The position numbers and the translations under genes were made by a program. From Gaeumannomyces sp. JS-464 (Eukaryota > Ascomycota > Sordariomycetes > Magnaporthales > Magnaporthaceae): a stretch of 64,000 nucleotides of DNA. Position 1 is the stretch's first letter; each line of letters opens with the position of its first letter. Below, one piece after another: positions 1-11,804 of the stretch. The notes beneath the pieces were generated by a model that had not been told where the DNA came from, did no database searches, and saw nothing but the letters and a program-made list of their open reading frames with translations. Where the stretch lies: positions 5,456,001 to 5,520,000 of the forward strand of contig NGZR01000001.1 of NCBI GenBank assembly GCA_002197995.1, in the 5' to 3' direction.

Positions 1-126
1 ACATGCTTCAAGCAGGGTTCGTTATTAGTCCCGTCCAAGAATGCGATAGCCGCTGACCTCCAAGCTGACCCTACCCAGCAACACAAACAAACGAGGATAT
101 CCGGCTGGGTAGCTTCCTGCTATACC

Positions 127-1884
127 ATGACGGGGATAACCAGACTCCGCGGCTTCAATGTCGCCAACCATTTGGAAAAGCGGCGGCTCTTGTTTGCCAT
201 CAACTCGGTCGCCGCCCTGTCCATCTTCTTTTTTGGCTATGACCAAGGAATGATGGGTGGCGTCAACAATGCGAAGCATTATATCGATTTGATGGGGTTT
301 GGCTATGTCGACCCAGAGACCAAGGAGCCCGTTATCACGGACAGCCTGCTCCAGGGCGGCATCGTCTCGGTCTACTATCTTGGGACCCTGTTCGGCTGCC
401 TTCTCGGTGGCTGGGTGGGCGACAAGGTGGGCCGTATTAAAACCATTGCTTTGGGATCCGTCTGGGCCATTTTGGGTGCCTCTCTGCAGTGCTCGGCTAT
501 GAACGCAAGTTGGATGATTTGCTGTAAGTCGAGATGAATGTCTTCGGGGCAGTCAGAATACGGCGTGTGGCCCCGAAAGAAAGACTAACAGACCCAATGC
601 CTAGCACGCGCTGTCAATGGCATTGGCACGGGCGTTCTCAACGCCATTGTGCCAGTGTGGGCGACCGAGACGGCCGAACACACGTCGCGCGGCCAGTTTA
701 TCGCTATCGAATTCACGCTCAACATTTTCGGTGTCGTGGTCGCCTATTGGCTCGAGTTTGGGCTTTCCTTCATCGATAACGGCGAGTCGGCGTTCCGCTG
801 GCGATTTCCTATCGCCTTCCAGCTTATCCCGCTCATCATACTGCTTTCGGCCGTCTGGTTCTTCCCCGAATCGCCCCGATGGCTCGCCAAGGTGGACCGC
901 AACGAGGAGGCCATGTTCATCCTGCGGCAGCTGCGCGGCACGGACGAGGAAGGGAGGCGGAGGGCCGAGGCCGAGTACCACGACATCAAGAACGTGGTCG
1001 CGCTCGAGGCGCAGGAGTCGACACGCAACTCGTACCTCCACATGCTCTTCGGCATCGGGTCCGGCGAGCTCCACACGGGACGGCGCGTTCAGCTGGTGAT
1101 ATGGCTGCAGATCATGCAGGAGTGGGTGGGAATCGCGGGCGTGACTGTGTATGCGCCCACCATTTTTCGCATCGCCGGGTTCGACACGGAAAAGTCGCAG
1201 TGGATTTCGGGGCTGAACAACATCTTCTACATGTTCGCCACGTTGGTGTGTGTGTTCACTTTGGACCGCATCGGCCGCCGATGGACGCTATACTGGGGCG
1301 CCGTAGGGCAAGGCGCCGCCATGTTCCTTGCCGGGGCCTTCTCACGGCTTGGCATCGACGCGCGGGCTGCGGGCGACGGCGCCAAGGCCGACCAATACGG
1401 CGCGGCGGCGGCATCGTTCGTTTTTATCTTCACGTCGGTATTTGGCGCGACTTGGCTGACGGTGCCGTGGCTGTACCCGGCTGAGATCTTCCCGCTGCAG
1501 GTGCGGGCCAAGGGAAACGCCTGGGGCGTGGTTGGGTGGAGTATCGGCAACGGGTGGCTGACGCTGCTGTGCCCCGTCATGTTTAAAGCCATCGGCGAGA
1601 ACACGCTGCACATTTTCGGCGCCTGCAACTTCATCGCCCTGCCCATCGTGTGGGCCTTGTACCCCGAAAGCAACCAGCGCACGCTCGAGGAGATGGATTT
1701 GCTGTTCGCCGCGCCAACGCCGTGGGTCTGGGATGCGGAGCGCACCTTTGCGCGCCTGCAGGAAGAGCGACCAGGCCTGGTCGTTGGTGGTGGTGCAAGG
1801 CAGGCGAAGGTTGTTGGCGTCGAGGTCTCCGCAGAGCATGGCGATGCGCTGTTGGGGGACAATCCTTCGACGACGACCACGTAG
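127..1884 (+). CDS. MFS sugar transporter
   Basis: Predicted plasma-membrane hexose/disaccharide importer of the MFS sugar-porter family. Two exons, 127-523 and 605-1884, are joined across an 81-nt intron (GTAAGT donor, CTAG acceptor) and give 558 residues, the usual length for 12 membrane segments. Visible signatures are GYDQGMMGGV in TM1, GDKVGR in the TM2-3 loop, PESPRWLAK after TM6 and YPESNQRTLEEMD after TM12. The start at 127 is the first ATG in frame with TM1. No indel is seen. Substrate cannot be assigned from sequence. A second transporter of this superfamily lies at the far end of the window next to GH3 and GH5 genes, which fits a biomass-degrading lifestyle. Confidence 0.93.
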
Positions 1885-2386
1885 GCCGTCTCCCCGTCTC
1901 CTGACCGCCAGTCGACCGCTCAGTGGCTGGGGCGGCTCCTGGGCAGGCTGGGGCCGTGATGACATGAGCCCGCGGAATGGAGCCAGCCAAGGCAGTCGTG
2001 GGGCTCACAGGCTCCTTCGGCTCCTTCCACTGGGCTGTGCCACGGATGTCTCGGGCGACATGTCACCATGTGTCGGAATGGAGCAAAACCTCAGCTTGGC
2101 CGCCAAGTACTCCATTTATTTCACAACTGGGCAGATGTTGTTGGCGCACATTGTCCCACATTTTGCAGGAGCTAAGACTAATTTGCAGTGGCTGGCCTTT
2201 TCTGGGCTCCGCTTGGCAATCGTAGCCGTGACGATGACGATGTTGGCCACTTGTATATAATGCCAACCGTCTGCCCCCGTCTCCGGTGGGTTGGACTATT
2301 GCTCAGCCAGGCACCGCATCCCACCCCCGAAAGCACTGAGGTCTACCTAATTAGCCGCCACGCCAACAATCCCAAAACATTCCACG
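1885..2386. other. intergenic region
   Basis: No gene recognised. It holds the 3' flank of the transporter and the promoter of the next gene, including the TATA element listed separately. Confidence 0.6.
2254..2260 (+). promoter_or_regulatory. TATA box of the GPI-type wall protein gene
   Basis: TATATAA lies 127 nt before the ATG at 2387, a normal distance for ascomycete core promoters. Assigned by position and consensus only. Confidence 0.5.
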
Positions 2387-2932
2387 ATGTCTACAAGCCT
2401 CTCCCTACCCGCCATCACGGGCACCGCGGCCTGCCCCTCCGTGTTCTCAGTCATCTCGGCTCAGTTTCCCACACCCACCGAGTTCTCGTCCCAGTTCGCC
2501 GCCGCCTCCACAAACCCCTGCGCGACAGTCGGCCTAGAAACGGTCAACCCTCAAGCGTTCTCGTCCTGGCTCTCCGGTGCCCAGTCCATTATTAGCAAGC
2601 ACGAGGGATATATTGCCCGAGCCGCCCTAGTCTGCTCCGACTTCATGGCATCCACAGTGGAGGCTGAGATGGGCCGGTCGGCCTCCTGCGCCGCCACCCG
2701 GACTCGCTCCTCCAATGGGACGACTAGCATGCCTACCGGGACGGTCACCACTACCTCGTCCAAAGGGACAAGCTCCTTGCCCACCACCGGCACAACCTCA
2801 GCGCCCACTACCGGTACGGGGCAGCCGGCCACCACCACCTCGGCCCCTGCAGGCTCGGCCGGATGGTCGATACGGTCGTCGGTGGGCCTCCTGGCCGGTG
2901 CCGCCCTGGCCGTCGGCATGCTCAACATTTGA
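2387..2932 (+). CDS. Ser/Thr-rich GPI-anchored-type wall protein
   Basis: Single-exon protein of 181 residues that I cannot place in a named family. The N-terminal about 95 residues hold four cysteines (in TAACPS, NPCAT, LVCSD and SASCA) resembling small cysteine-containing domains of fungal wall proteins. Residues about 100-155 are a Ser/Thr/Gly/Pro-rich stalk with repeated T-S-S, T-T-G and A-P-T-T-G elements, likely O-glycosylated. The C-terminus (GLLAGAALAVGMLNI) is a hydrophobic GPI-attachment-type tail. The N-terminus is a weak signal peptide, so the true start or an upstream exon is uncertain. Probably a cell-surface protein; no enzymatic role is visible. Confidence 0.7.
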   Translation: MSTSLSLPAITGTAACPSVFSVISAQFPTPTEFSSQFAAASTNPCATVGLETVNPQAFSSWLSGAQSIISKHEGYIARAALVCSDFMASTVEAEMGRSASCAATRTRSSNGTTSMPTGTVTTTSSKGTSSLPTTGTTSAPTTGTGQPATTTSAPAGSAGWSIRSSVGLLAGAALAVGMLNI

Positions 2933-3755
2933 GGGAGACAATGAAACGGTTATAAAGGATGCATCAGCGAGTCTAGATTTCGGCGTCATGCTTGGGTTGG
3001 GCACATCTAATTGAATAATAAAAACACACCTTGCTGTTCCAAGTACCCGAATTGCCTGCATATCGTCATCTCAACTGCGGTAGACCACCCAACCCTTGCC
3101 CCTCTTTTGGGGTAATATGTGACGTGACGTTGAATGAAAACTTGGCGTGCGCCGCGGGCATCAGCTGCAGCACTACCTGGGCACCATAGGTCTGCACCGC
3201 TCGTTCCGACAAGCCCGGTGTATGTGAGCAAGATCATTAACTCCTACAAGACAAAACATGAGCAAGGTCCCCGTTGATGGGATTCTTTGGAGGATGTGGC
3301 CTAAAGCGACTGCATGGCTAGGTGCGGCGCCCGTGGAAGTCACCTTAATTCCTCATCATATAGTTCTCACCCCGAGGAAGGAGACATTGAAAAAAACCAC
3401 ACGCGCTGGAGATAAGCAGGATCTTAGCCGTCCAAGCCAATCTGGACCAGGTTCGCTTATTCGGGCCGCGCCCACACCCCCTCTCGGACTGTTGCTACCC
3501 GCGAAAACGACCCGAGGCGGATAGAGGCGAGAGGGGTAGTGATATCATCGGCATTTGATCGCACATCATGACCGACCCCTCGGGAAAGCGCCCGTTCGGG
3601 TTGTGACTCGTGATTGAGAGTCGGGCATTCAAGAGCGAATAAAGCCCGACTGGACTCGCCGCCTCATCTTCCACGTTCGTCTGCTCGCGGTGTCAGACGC
3701 CAGCCTTCCTTTTGACCTTTTTGACCATCTCGCCAGGTCAACAAGAGCAATCTCG
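2933..3755. other. intergenic region
   Basis: No coding signal beyond short spurious ORFs. I see nothing else in it. Confidence 0.5.
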
Positions 3756-5244
3756 ATGAGGCTCAGGCTCACATCTTTGGCAATCCTGGCCCTCGCCAGC
3801 GCAGGGACAATCCCTCAGCGTCGCGATGCTGGCCCTGGCGACGGTACCTGTCCCAACGAGGGCTTTCCACCCCAATTGCAGCCCATGCCGACATCTACAC
3901 AACCTGCGCCAATGCCAACTGGCCTCCGGCGGGCCCCGGCAACCCGACGGGCTCGGTTTTGAAACCCCAGATGCCCGACGCCGAGCTGCAAGCCGCGCTG
4001 GCCGAGGTTTCGGCCGAAAGCATCAAGGCGAACATCGCCAAGCTCGTCAGCTTCGGAACGCGCCACACGCTTTCGGAGCAGAACAGCACGACCCGCGGCA
4101 TCGGCGCCGCCCGCGACTGGATCGCCTCCGAGTTCCGCCGCTTCGCCGAGCAGAGCGGCGGGCGCATGAAGGTCGAGGTCCCGGGCTACATCCAGCAGCC
4201 GCGGACGAGAGTGCCGGAGCCCGTTCTGATCAGCAACGTCCAGGCCACGCTTAAGGGGGCGTCGGACCCGGAAAGATACTATGTGACATTGGGTCATTAC
4301 GATAGCCGCGTGTCGGATATACTTAACTGGCAGGACGATGCTCCCGGGGCCAACGACGACGCGTCCGGCGTGGCCGTCGCCATGGAGCTCGCGCGCATCA
4401 TGTCCAAGCGCGCGCACAAGGCGACCGTCGTCATCGCCGCCGTCGCGGGCGAGGAGCAGGGCCTGCTTGGGTCGCAGTTCATGGCGCAGACGTTCAAGAA
4501 CGCGAGCGTCAACGTCGAGGGCATGCTCAACGTCGACCTCGTCGGCAGCTCGACGGGCGCCCGGGGCGAGCGCGAGCCCAACACGGTCCGCCTGTTCTGC
4601 CAGGGCCCGCCCCTGACCGAGTCGGCCGCCGACAGGGCCACGCGCCTGCAGATTGGGGGCGAGAACGACTCGCCCGCGCGCAACATGGGCCGCTTCATCG
4701 TCGAGGTGGCCGCCAACAGCTTCACCGAGATGCGCGTCGCCATCATCTACCGCCTCGACAGGTTCCTCCGCGGCGGCGACCACCGGCCCTTCCTCGAGGC
4801 CGGCTACGCCGCGTCTGTGCGCTTCACCGAGCCCAACGAGAACTACGCCCATCAGCACCAAGACATCCGCGTGGAGAACGGGGTGCAGTACGGCGACCTG
4901 GAGCAGTTCCTAGACTACGACTTCATCGCGCGCGTCGCCAAGGTTGACCTTGCCGCCATGTGGTCCCTCGCCAATGCGCCCGGAAAGGTGCGTGACGTGA
5001 AGGTCGACACTTCAGAGCTCGGAAACGACAGCACCTTGTTCTGGACCGTCTCCGACTCCCCCGACCTGGCTGGCTACGAAATAGTTTGGAGGCCGACAGA
5101 CGCTCCTCTTTGGACTCACTCGCTATTTGTGGGCAAGGTTGGAAGAGCGACGGTTCAGCTGTCCATCGACAATGTTTTTTTGGTGTCCGCTCGGTCGGCA
5201 CTAATGGATATAAGAGCCCGGCTACCATTCCATTCCCCAGCTAG
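3756..5244 (+). CDS. Secreted M28 family aminopeptidase (two single-base frameshifts)
   Basis: Predicted secreted zinc aminopeptidase that releases N-terminal residues from peptides. The signal peptide begins MRLRLTSLAILALASA. The M28 metal ligands are visible: H in GHYDSR, D in GANDDASG, E-E in GEEQGLLGS, D in NVDLVG, and a late His in the NYAHQHQD segment. The reading frame changes twice. Near 3882-3884 a C seems missing between the prosequence and DIYTTCANANWPP. In the T run 5175-5181 (seven T, eight expected) the conserved end VRSVGTNGYKSP moves to another frame and stops at 5242-5244. Adding both bases gives 496 residues. Without correction the last readable frame runs to 5272. Errors in the assembly are more likely than decay. 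Confidence 0.85.
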
Positions 5245-5272
5245 ACGTCCTCGCGGGATTAGCGCCTGCTAA

Positions 5273-5742
5273 AGCCTAGACCTGGGAGCAGTGCAACAAT
5301 GTGCACCCCAGTTCTGCGATATCAGGAGAAAATACGATAGCGATACAATGCTATCTTAGAAAATACTTCCACGCGCTCCGTCACTATTCGCTCCTTTTTT
5401 GCAGGCCACTGATCGCCTAGCATGTTATGCGACCTGAATCTACATATCCACTCGCTGCTAATATCCTCGCTCCTAGCCATCTGGAAACAGCAAAACTCTA
5501 CGCAAGAAGTAGAGACATCCAAACAAGGAAATTATTGACACTCCCAACTACTAGACGTGGCGGCGAGAAGTTGATAGATTCGGCTTTCGGCTACCATTGC
5601 ACCACACCAAGCCCGGGCCCCTTAATCCGTGCAAGAGCTCCTTTATAACCTTCAAACAAGCCGCAGGCTCCAGCTTTCCTGCACCGGGTGAGCATTCGGA
5701 GGCACGAACACTCTGGTACTCATCACCCAGCTAGAACCTGCC
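5273..5742. other. intergenic region (convergent 3' ends)
   Basis: Lies between two converging genes. No gene seen; short AT-richer stretches only. Confidence 0.5.
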
Positions 5743-6487
5743 TTAAGCCGTGGTGAGGCCCCCGGCGATGGCGTCCGTCAGGGGGATAAAGAACGCCCAC
5801 TCGCCGTCGAGCGCGCCCTTGCCGCCCAGGTCCATAGAAAGCATTGTCCGCTCCGGGGTGCTGACAAAGTCGATCGGGCCGTCAGTGGCGACGGCAATTC
5901 CGCCCCGATCGTCACGCTTGGCGAAGACGGCGTTGCGGATGTTGAGCATTCCAACCTCTGCCGGGGGAAACGGCAGTCAGTTGATCTGGATTTGGGGCAG
6001 GAGAGAGGGCGAACAAGGTTGGAAGACGCGGGTTAAAGCAACGCACTGTTTTGGTTGAGAATGTAATCGAGCTTCAGAAGGTCAAATTTGCCGCCTCCGC
6101 CGTTCCTAAAGGATACCGTCATGCGGTACGCGACCGGCTCCAGGGGAAAGAACCCCGAAAATGGCTCAAGGGGCACGCGGCTCTGGACTGTCAAAAGCTC
6201 GCGGGCCTTGCTGTGTTGGTACTCGACCATGATGGCGCCGTTCTCCTATGTCGCGGTGTGAGCACCAATACGATACTGTAGTAGTTGAGGACTGTCTGGG
6301 ACAGCAAAGAACTCACGCCAGCCGGGTATACTAGGTGGATCGGAACGTCCCTCCCAAGCCCGAACGGCTCGCCAAAGGTCCCGTTCCTGACGACGGGATC
6401 GGCGAACTGCCTGGCCCCGAGGCCGCTCATGCTCGAGGGCAGGGCAGCCACGCTTGCGGCGAAAAGGAGGATCTTGGAGAAGAACAT
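5743..6487 (-). CDS. Small secreted protein, unknown function
   Basis: Three exons on the minus strand: 6487-6317, 6245-6047 and 5957-5743. GT-AG introns of 71 and 89 nt join in phase and give 194 residues. The start is the ATG that opens a clear signal peptide (MFFSKILLFAASVAALPS). I do not recognise a family. The mature part contains one N-glycosylation sequon (RNGTFG) and has no cysteine framework. The C-terminal exon includes FVSTPERTMLSMDLGG and a hydrophobic end FFIPLTDAIAGGLTTA. It has the appearance of a beta-rich extracellular protein, but this is only an impression. No frame damage is seen. Confidence 0.7.
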
Positions 6488-7569
6488 GTCCGGTTTTTTT
6501 TCATGGGGCAGCTCAACGTCCGGATGAGCTGGTGGAGGAAGCAAAGAAGGAAGGCACAAATGCCTTGCTTAACCCCAAGAGGGCGCTCCCCGTCTTTTAT
6601 CGTAGGCGAGGAAAATAAGCAACCCATCCCGCTCAACGTTAAATGCCTAATCTTGCCCTACCTCCTGAGCCACTTGAAGGAATCGCAACTTTGCGCGAGG
6701 CCCAAAGCGCAGACGCAGGGGTTCGCGATGGGGAAAACACAGGCGCGGCAGTTCTAGCCATGCCAAGCCGCTGCGGAGGCGGGCGGGTGGGAGCGGGGAT
6801 CAGGCGCTGGCAAAAAGACGCCGTAACTGACGTCGTAAACAAGACGGACCGGGCCCCGCGCCGATAGGGGCAGTTCACCGTCTTTGCGTGTTCGGTAAAT
6901 CTTGCCCGGGTAAGCCGCCGGCTGCAGGCCAGGCTTGGCTGGAAGCTTAACAGGGCAACAACATAAAACGACTCACGGGCTACATCCACCCACATCGCCA
7001 AAGCACCATAACAGCGTGCGCGCGTGCATTCCTCTTCTCAACTGGATAACGCCAGAGCTAGGAAATCGCGGATTCCCTAAAGCTTGAATCAGAACACCTA
7101 ATTGAGAAAGGGAAACACCATTAATTAAATAAGAACACCCTGGAACAACTTCACCTACACAAAACAGTCCAGGCACTATTAAAGACTTGAAGTTATACGG
7201 ACGCAATTATATCAAGCTACTTGTAAATCTGGTTCAAGGCTTGGTTACTCCCTCCCTATAAGCCAATCAGTCTACGGGAATGTGCATGTAGCTGACAACT
7301 AGCATCATAGGTGTACACACATCGGCTGTCGGTTTTTCTCCGGATGAGGGTAGAGATTCAGCACCTCGAGCTTCTCAGCCCAACGCCATCCAGATGTTAC
7401 TATGCCGTTAAATGGATTCTCCCACATCGAAAATATAGAATTCCCAGCCCCCGTGCCGCCAGCCATAAGCCGGCGTCAATTACCGCCCTGACAGCCGACA
7501 TGGACCGGAGTAATCTCGGTGGAGAATAGATGGTAGAGGATAAATAAACCACAAGATAGAAAGGCCGAG
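6488..7569. other. intergenic region
   Basis: About 1.1 kb with no supported gene. The stretch from about 6900 to 7560 is visibly richer in A and T than the surroundings. Confidence 0.5.
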
Positions 7570-7576
7570 TATATAA
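7570..7576 (+). promoter_or_regulatory. TATA box before the decayed gene
   Basis: TATATAA, 194 nt before the first candidate ATG (7770) of the decayed secreted-protein gene. It supports a former promoter there. Confidence 0.4.
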
Positions 7577-7769
7577 TACGCCCGGGAGTCCCCTGAAGGT
7601 CGGGGTGGTCTCATCCATCAGCCCTCGACTCTCACAATCACCTACACATTCCGTTGGGCAAATCTTTAGGCCCGGGAACATTACCTATCCACGAGCCCTG
7701 CAGCAATTCGTTCTTACGTCGCCTTCATCCTCCCGCCTTTGGCCAGCGTCGTGAATTCTGAAGACCGTC

Positions 7770-8470
7770 ATGCCAACAACCGCCTGCGAGCCGTACGGGC
7801 CAATTGGTTTCCCACGCGCCTCAACGTTGCGCCACCGGCCCGGCCGTCATGGTCACCCCTTCAGCCTCAACCGTCACCGTCACGGCCTACGTCACCACCA
7901 CAGCGGCCCTAGCCTTCCGCCGGCGCTCGCTGCTGGATACGGACCTCCACAACCCCAGACTCGCCGAGCGTGCTGCCCACCCCGACATTGATCCCACGAT
8001 CCTGGTCAAATGCGATATCAACAGGCCCGTCCCGGCCTATGCCGACTGTGCTGCTGCGCCAGTGCCGCTCCGGTCGCTGCCACCGCCGCGGCGCCCGTCA
8101 CCACCACAACCGTGACGGCCACGGCCATAACGACTGCCACTGACCTCTTTCAGGGCGGCCGCAACGTGTGCGCCAACGCCGGCACCTTCGAGGCCAACTT
8201 CAACCGCGGCTGGACCTACGTCATCTAGAGCGACTTCCCCTACAGCGTCGACGGCCTCGGCGCGTGCTGCAATGAGTGTCCAGAGGCAGTTGCATCGTCT
8301 TCGGCGCCCGAGCCTCCTGCAGCGGGCCCAACGATCACGCTTGCGAGATGTTCCTTGGCCCTTCGGCGCCGTCACCTAACGGCCAGGTGCTTGGGTATGG
8401 TCACTCGCTCGGCCACATCGCCCGCAAGGCCCTTGCTTTAGCATGCCGCCCCAGAACGAGCGGGTGAACT
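7770..8470 (+). pseudogene. Decayed Thr-rich secreted protein with Apple/PAN-like segment
   Basis: Coding-like pieces lie in three frames. From about 7850 a Thr/Val-rich segment (PSASTVTVTAYVTTT) is followed by VKCDINRPVPAYADC. From about 8060 in another frame comes another Thr-rich stretch, then NVCANAGTFEANFNRGWTYV. An in-frame TAG at 8226-8228 interrupts it, followed by SDFPYSVDGLGACCNEC in the same frame, then GSCIVFGARASCSGPNDHAC in a third frame. The cysteine-rich part resembles Apple/PAN-like domains of fungal secreted proteins. At least two frame changes plus the stop make this a probable pseudogene. Because single-base errors are frequent in this window, a poorly sequenced live gene is possible; the TAG is the strongest sign of real decay. 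Confidence 0.5.
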
Positions 8471-9490
8471 AGGGGCGCTGTAGGCCTTGCCTATTCGGGG
8501 CGCACCCGCGACGGTATTGGTTCGTTGTGTGGTAGGATGCTTGGGAGTAAAGGCTTGGGAGAAAGGGCTTTGCCAATGGGAGACATGAAAATGGCGTGGT
8601 AAATTTTTTTCTCGAGGCTGTGGTTTTCCTGATTCGTCACTCTACTTGAAGCTTGCCGGAGGGATGATTGGTTCAACCTGCTTGTTTGCTGGTTCCCGCT
8701 TGCTGTGATAACCTGTTGGGTATCCTGAATGGATTGTGGCCATTCCCCTCCGTTATTGCGTGACCTCGGGAAATTCGGGGATAAGCATTGAGGGGAGGAG
8801 CTGATTCCCGAGCAGTCTTCTTCGGCGTTGTCCGCACTCACCAACAAACGTCTCGTCGCATTCGTCGCAGTTGACCCGAGCGCCTGACAGCGAAAAACCC
8901 TTGGTTGCGTCATCAGGGGCCTCGATCCAAATAACTCGACGCTAGGGGATAGCAAATCCTCCTAGCCGGCTACGAGCGATGTCTAGCGGACGCCAACTCG
9001 ATCAACCCCAAGTCTCACATGAAACCGATCGCTTTCACCAGCTGATGTCGCGGCCATAATCATGAGTCATTGGCCGCTGCCATCGGACCGTCAGCGCGGC
9101 CCTAGGGTTGGTCCGGTTGATCTGCCGCGTTGCACCGCGTGGAGGAAGACGGGCCCAGCCAGCGAAGGCCCGGGCAGATTTGCCGATTTGGCCGAGAACC
9201 AGCGGCCGATCGATCTCCAAGTATGTATACCACAACATTGTTTTGGCATCTGAAAGTGCTGCCCGAAGATATAAACAGCATCATTGGCTTCCAGTAATGG
9301 TTGCGGCTTTTTCCATTAATTCAGCATCTCAAGCAAATCATCAAGCCGTGCCCGTTCAACACGGGAGACTGTCACTTCTAACACACCGTCGGCCCAACCT
9401 CCAACAACTTCCTTCTCCCTCACAGCAAATTCCGGGGACAAAGGCAAACGCTCCCAAAAACGACAGACTGCCATTCACTTCCCCTTTGTC
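8471..9490. other. intergenic region
   Basis: No gene supported. An antisense ORF at 8491-8955 has no recognisable features and is rejected below. Confidence 0.5.
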
Positions 9491-10809
9491 ATGGCACCAC
9501 TTCGAGTTCTCATCATCGGCGGAGGCGTTGGGGGCTCGGGCTCGCCTACTGGCTTGGCCGCCTTGGCTATTCCGTGACGATAGTGGAACGCTTCCCCGAG
9601 CTCCGTGCCAAGGGCCAGCAGATCGACCTGCGTGGGCAAGGAGTCACCGTCGTGCGCCGCATGGGGCTCCTGGAAACCATCAAGGCAGCACGTGTGCAGG
9701 AGCAGGGCGCCAGATTCGTCGATTCCAATGGCCGAACCCGTGCTTTTTTCGGCTTCAGCGACACCGGCGGCAAGGGGAGACAGGGCCCCACTTCCGACTA
9801 CGAAATAATGCGCGGCGACCTCTGCCGCATCCTCTATGACGCCGCCAGGCAGAGCGGCAACGTCAAGTTCGTCTTCGGCACCACCGTGGAAGGCCTGGAC
9901 CAGGACGAGCACACCGACAGCCCCGTGACGGCCCGCTTCTCGAGCGGCGCCTCGGAGCAGTACGACCTCGTCGTCGGGGCCGACGGACAGGGGTCGCGGA
10001 CGAGGCGGCAGCTCCTGGGCCTCAAGAAGGGCGAGCCGGACCCGACGGTGCGGTCCTACGGCATCTACGCCGGCTTCTTCGCCGTGCCGAGCTCGCCGTC
10101 GGACAAGCCGCTGTGGACGACGCACCTAGCGCCCGAGCGGCGCCTCCTCATGACGCGCGTCGACAACCCGCGCACCACGCAGGCCTACTTCATGGTGCAC
10201 GGCGAGAACCCGAAGACGCCCGGGCTCGCCGCCGCCATCGCGCACCGCGACGTCGAGGCCCAGCGCCGCCTCTTCGCCGACATCTTTGACGGCGCCGGCT
10301 GGGAGAGCAAGCGGCTCGTGAGCGCGCTGCGCGACAAGCTGCCCGAGGCCGACGACTTTTATGCCACTGACGTGTGCAATGTCAAGGGGCAGTCCTGGAC
10401 CAATGGCCGCATCACGCTGCTGGGCGATGCTGGATACAGCGCGGCAACCCTGTCAGGTTTCGGTACCTCGGGGGCTCTGATCGGCGCCTACGTCCTCGCG
10501 GGCGAGCTTGCGCGTCACACCAAGGCTGCGTCTGCTGCCCACGGCGGCGGAGAGGGTCGCATCGACGTCGCGGGCGCGCTGAAGACATATGACGAGAAGC
10601 TTCGGCCGCTGATAGACGTCGCTCAGGACATTCCGGGCTGGATCTTCAAGTGCGCCCTGCAGAAGAGCTCCTGGACAATAACCTTGACGTATTGGTTTTT
10701 TGGGATTTTCACTCTGCTCCGACTCGACAAGCTCCTGCAGATGCTGGGCTCGGACGACAAGGCGTGGGATCTGCCTCATTACCCTGAGCTGGAGAATCTG
10801 AAGGCGTAG
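9491..10809 (+). CDS. FAD-dependent monooxygenase, PHBH fold (one frameshift)
   Basis: Class A flavin monooxygenase that would hydroxylate or oxidise a small substrate with FAD and NAD(P)H. The ATG at 9491 opens a Rossmann motif (VLIIGGGVGG). One G appears missing in the run 9530-9534; with six Gs the motif continues as GGLGLAYWLGRLGYSV and the protein is 439 residues, normal for the family. Further signatures are the DG motif GADGQGSRTR, the GD motif LLGDAGYS and the following SGFGTSGALIGA that binds the FAD ribityl/pyrophosphate. The C-terminal part WTITLTYWFFGIF is hydrophobic and may sit on a membrane. No biosynthetic neighbours suggest a pathway. Confidence 0.85.
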
Positions 10810-11804
10810 GGAAAGCTGGGGATGTAGACTTGCTGTTGTAATACTTGGGCGCACATACATTTTCCTCGTCTTTATTTTGTAGCACGCATCTTCACTCCCG
10901 GTTGTAATATTTAACCCTCGTTTCCCTCATCAATCGAAATCCCCGTCCCTGTTGAATTTGTGCTCGATGCTGGGATTTCGGGCGGACATTTTGGGTACCG
11001 ACGAAGATACAAATAACAAAGGCAGCCCGACGCCACACCTCAAATTTGCTCGTATCCAGCTCGGATTTGACGTGGGCTATGACCGCCGCCTGCCGGCCGA
11101 GATTGGATCAAACAGTTTGACTCGACGCCTGCGTCCGACCATGCAGTCCTGTCTAATTTGGTTGGGTGTTGACGTCCAGTAGCCACCATTAGTGAATCGA
11201 AACAGCCTCGCCGGGCTGCTCCAACATTATTATGTGCACTACCCGTAGCTGCCAAGAGCGTCAGCTGCCTGCAGGATAATCGCGAAGTTTGGCACAATGG
11301 TCTTCTCTCGGTCGTGCCTCGCGTATTCAGCCCCAGCTGCCTTTCTCGTTCTCCAGGCGGCCTCACTCCACTTTCCGCCGATGCGACCTGAGTTTGCAGC
11401 GAGTTTGATCTGCTCCAGTGGCGCGGGGCGCAGGGGCCAGGGAGGCTCAGCCGCAGCAGCAGGGGCCGGTAGTTCATCTCTGGGGGGTGGGTTTCGGTTA
11501 CATGTGCCTGGTGCCTGATGCGTGCAGCCCGCCGCCAAAGTCAATGCATGCACGTCGGTCGGCAGCCAAAACAACCAATGCCCCCCAGGACAGAGGGCAG
11601 ATCTCGAAACCTCTCCTCTCAGCTGAACTCGACCTCGAGGCCTGGAGCGAATCCGACCTGCTCCAATTCACGACATTTTCCATTCTTTATCCTCCCGCGC
11701 AGCCACTCGCCTCCTCGGTCCAATTGTTCGACTCGTTCGAAATAGCTAGACCTTGGCACACTCTCAACGAGATTTGGCGGCGATCGACCTCCAGGATCCT
11801 CACC
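10810..11804. other. intergenic region
   Basis: About 1 kb without a supported gene; promoter and 5' UTR of the next gene presumably lie at its right end. Confidence 0.5.

Noticed and set aside
3844..3881. Possible 38-nt intron at the start of the M28 gene (GTACCT...TTGCAG)
   Set aside because: Too short for an ascomycete intron and without a branch site; one missing C near 3882-3884 explains the frame change better and closes the total length.
8491..8955. Antisense ORF of 154 codons
   Set aside because: No signal peptide, domain or family-like motif; composition looks like chance.
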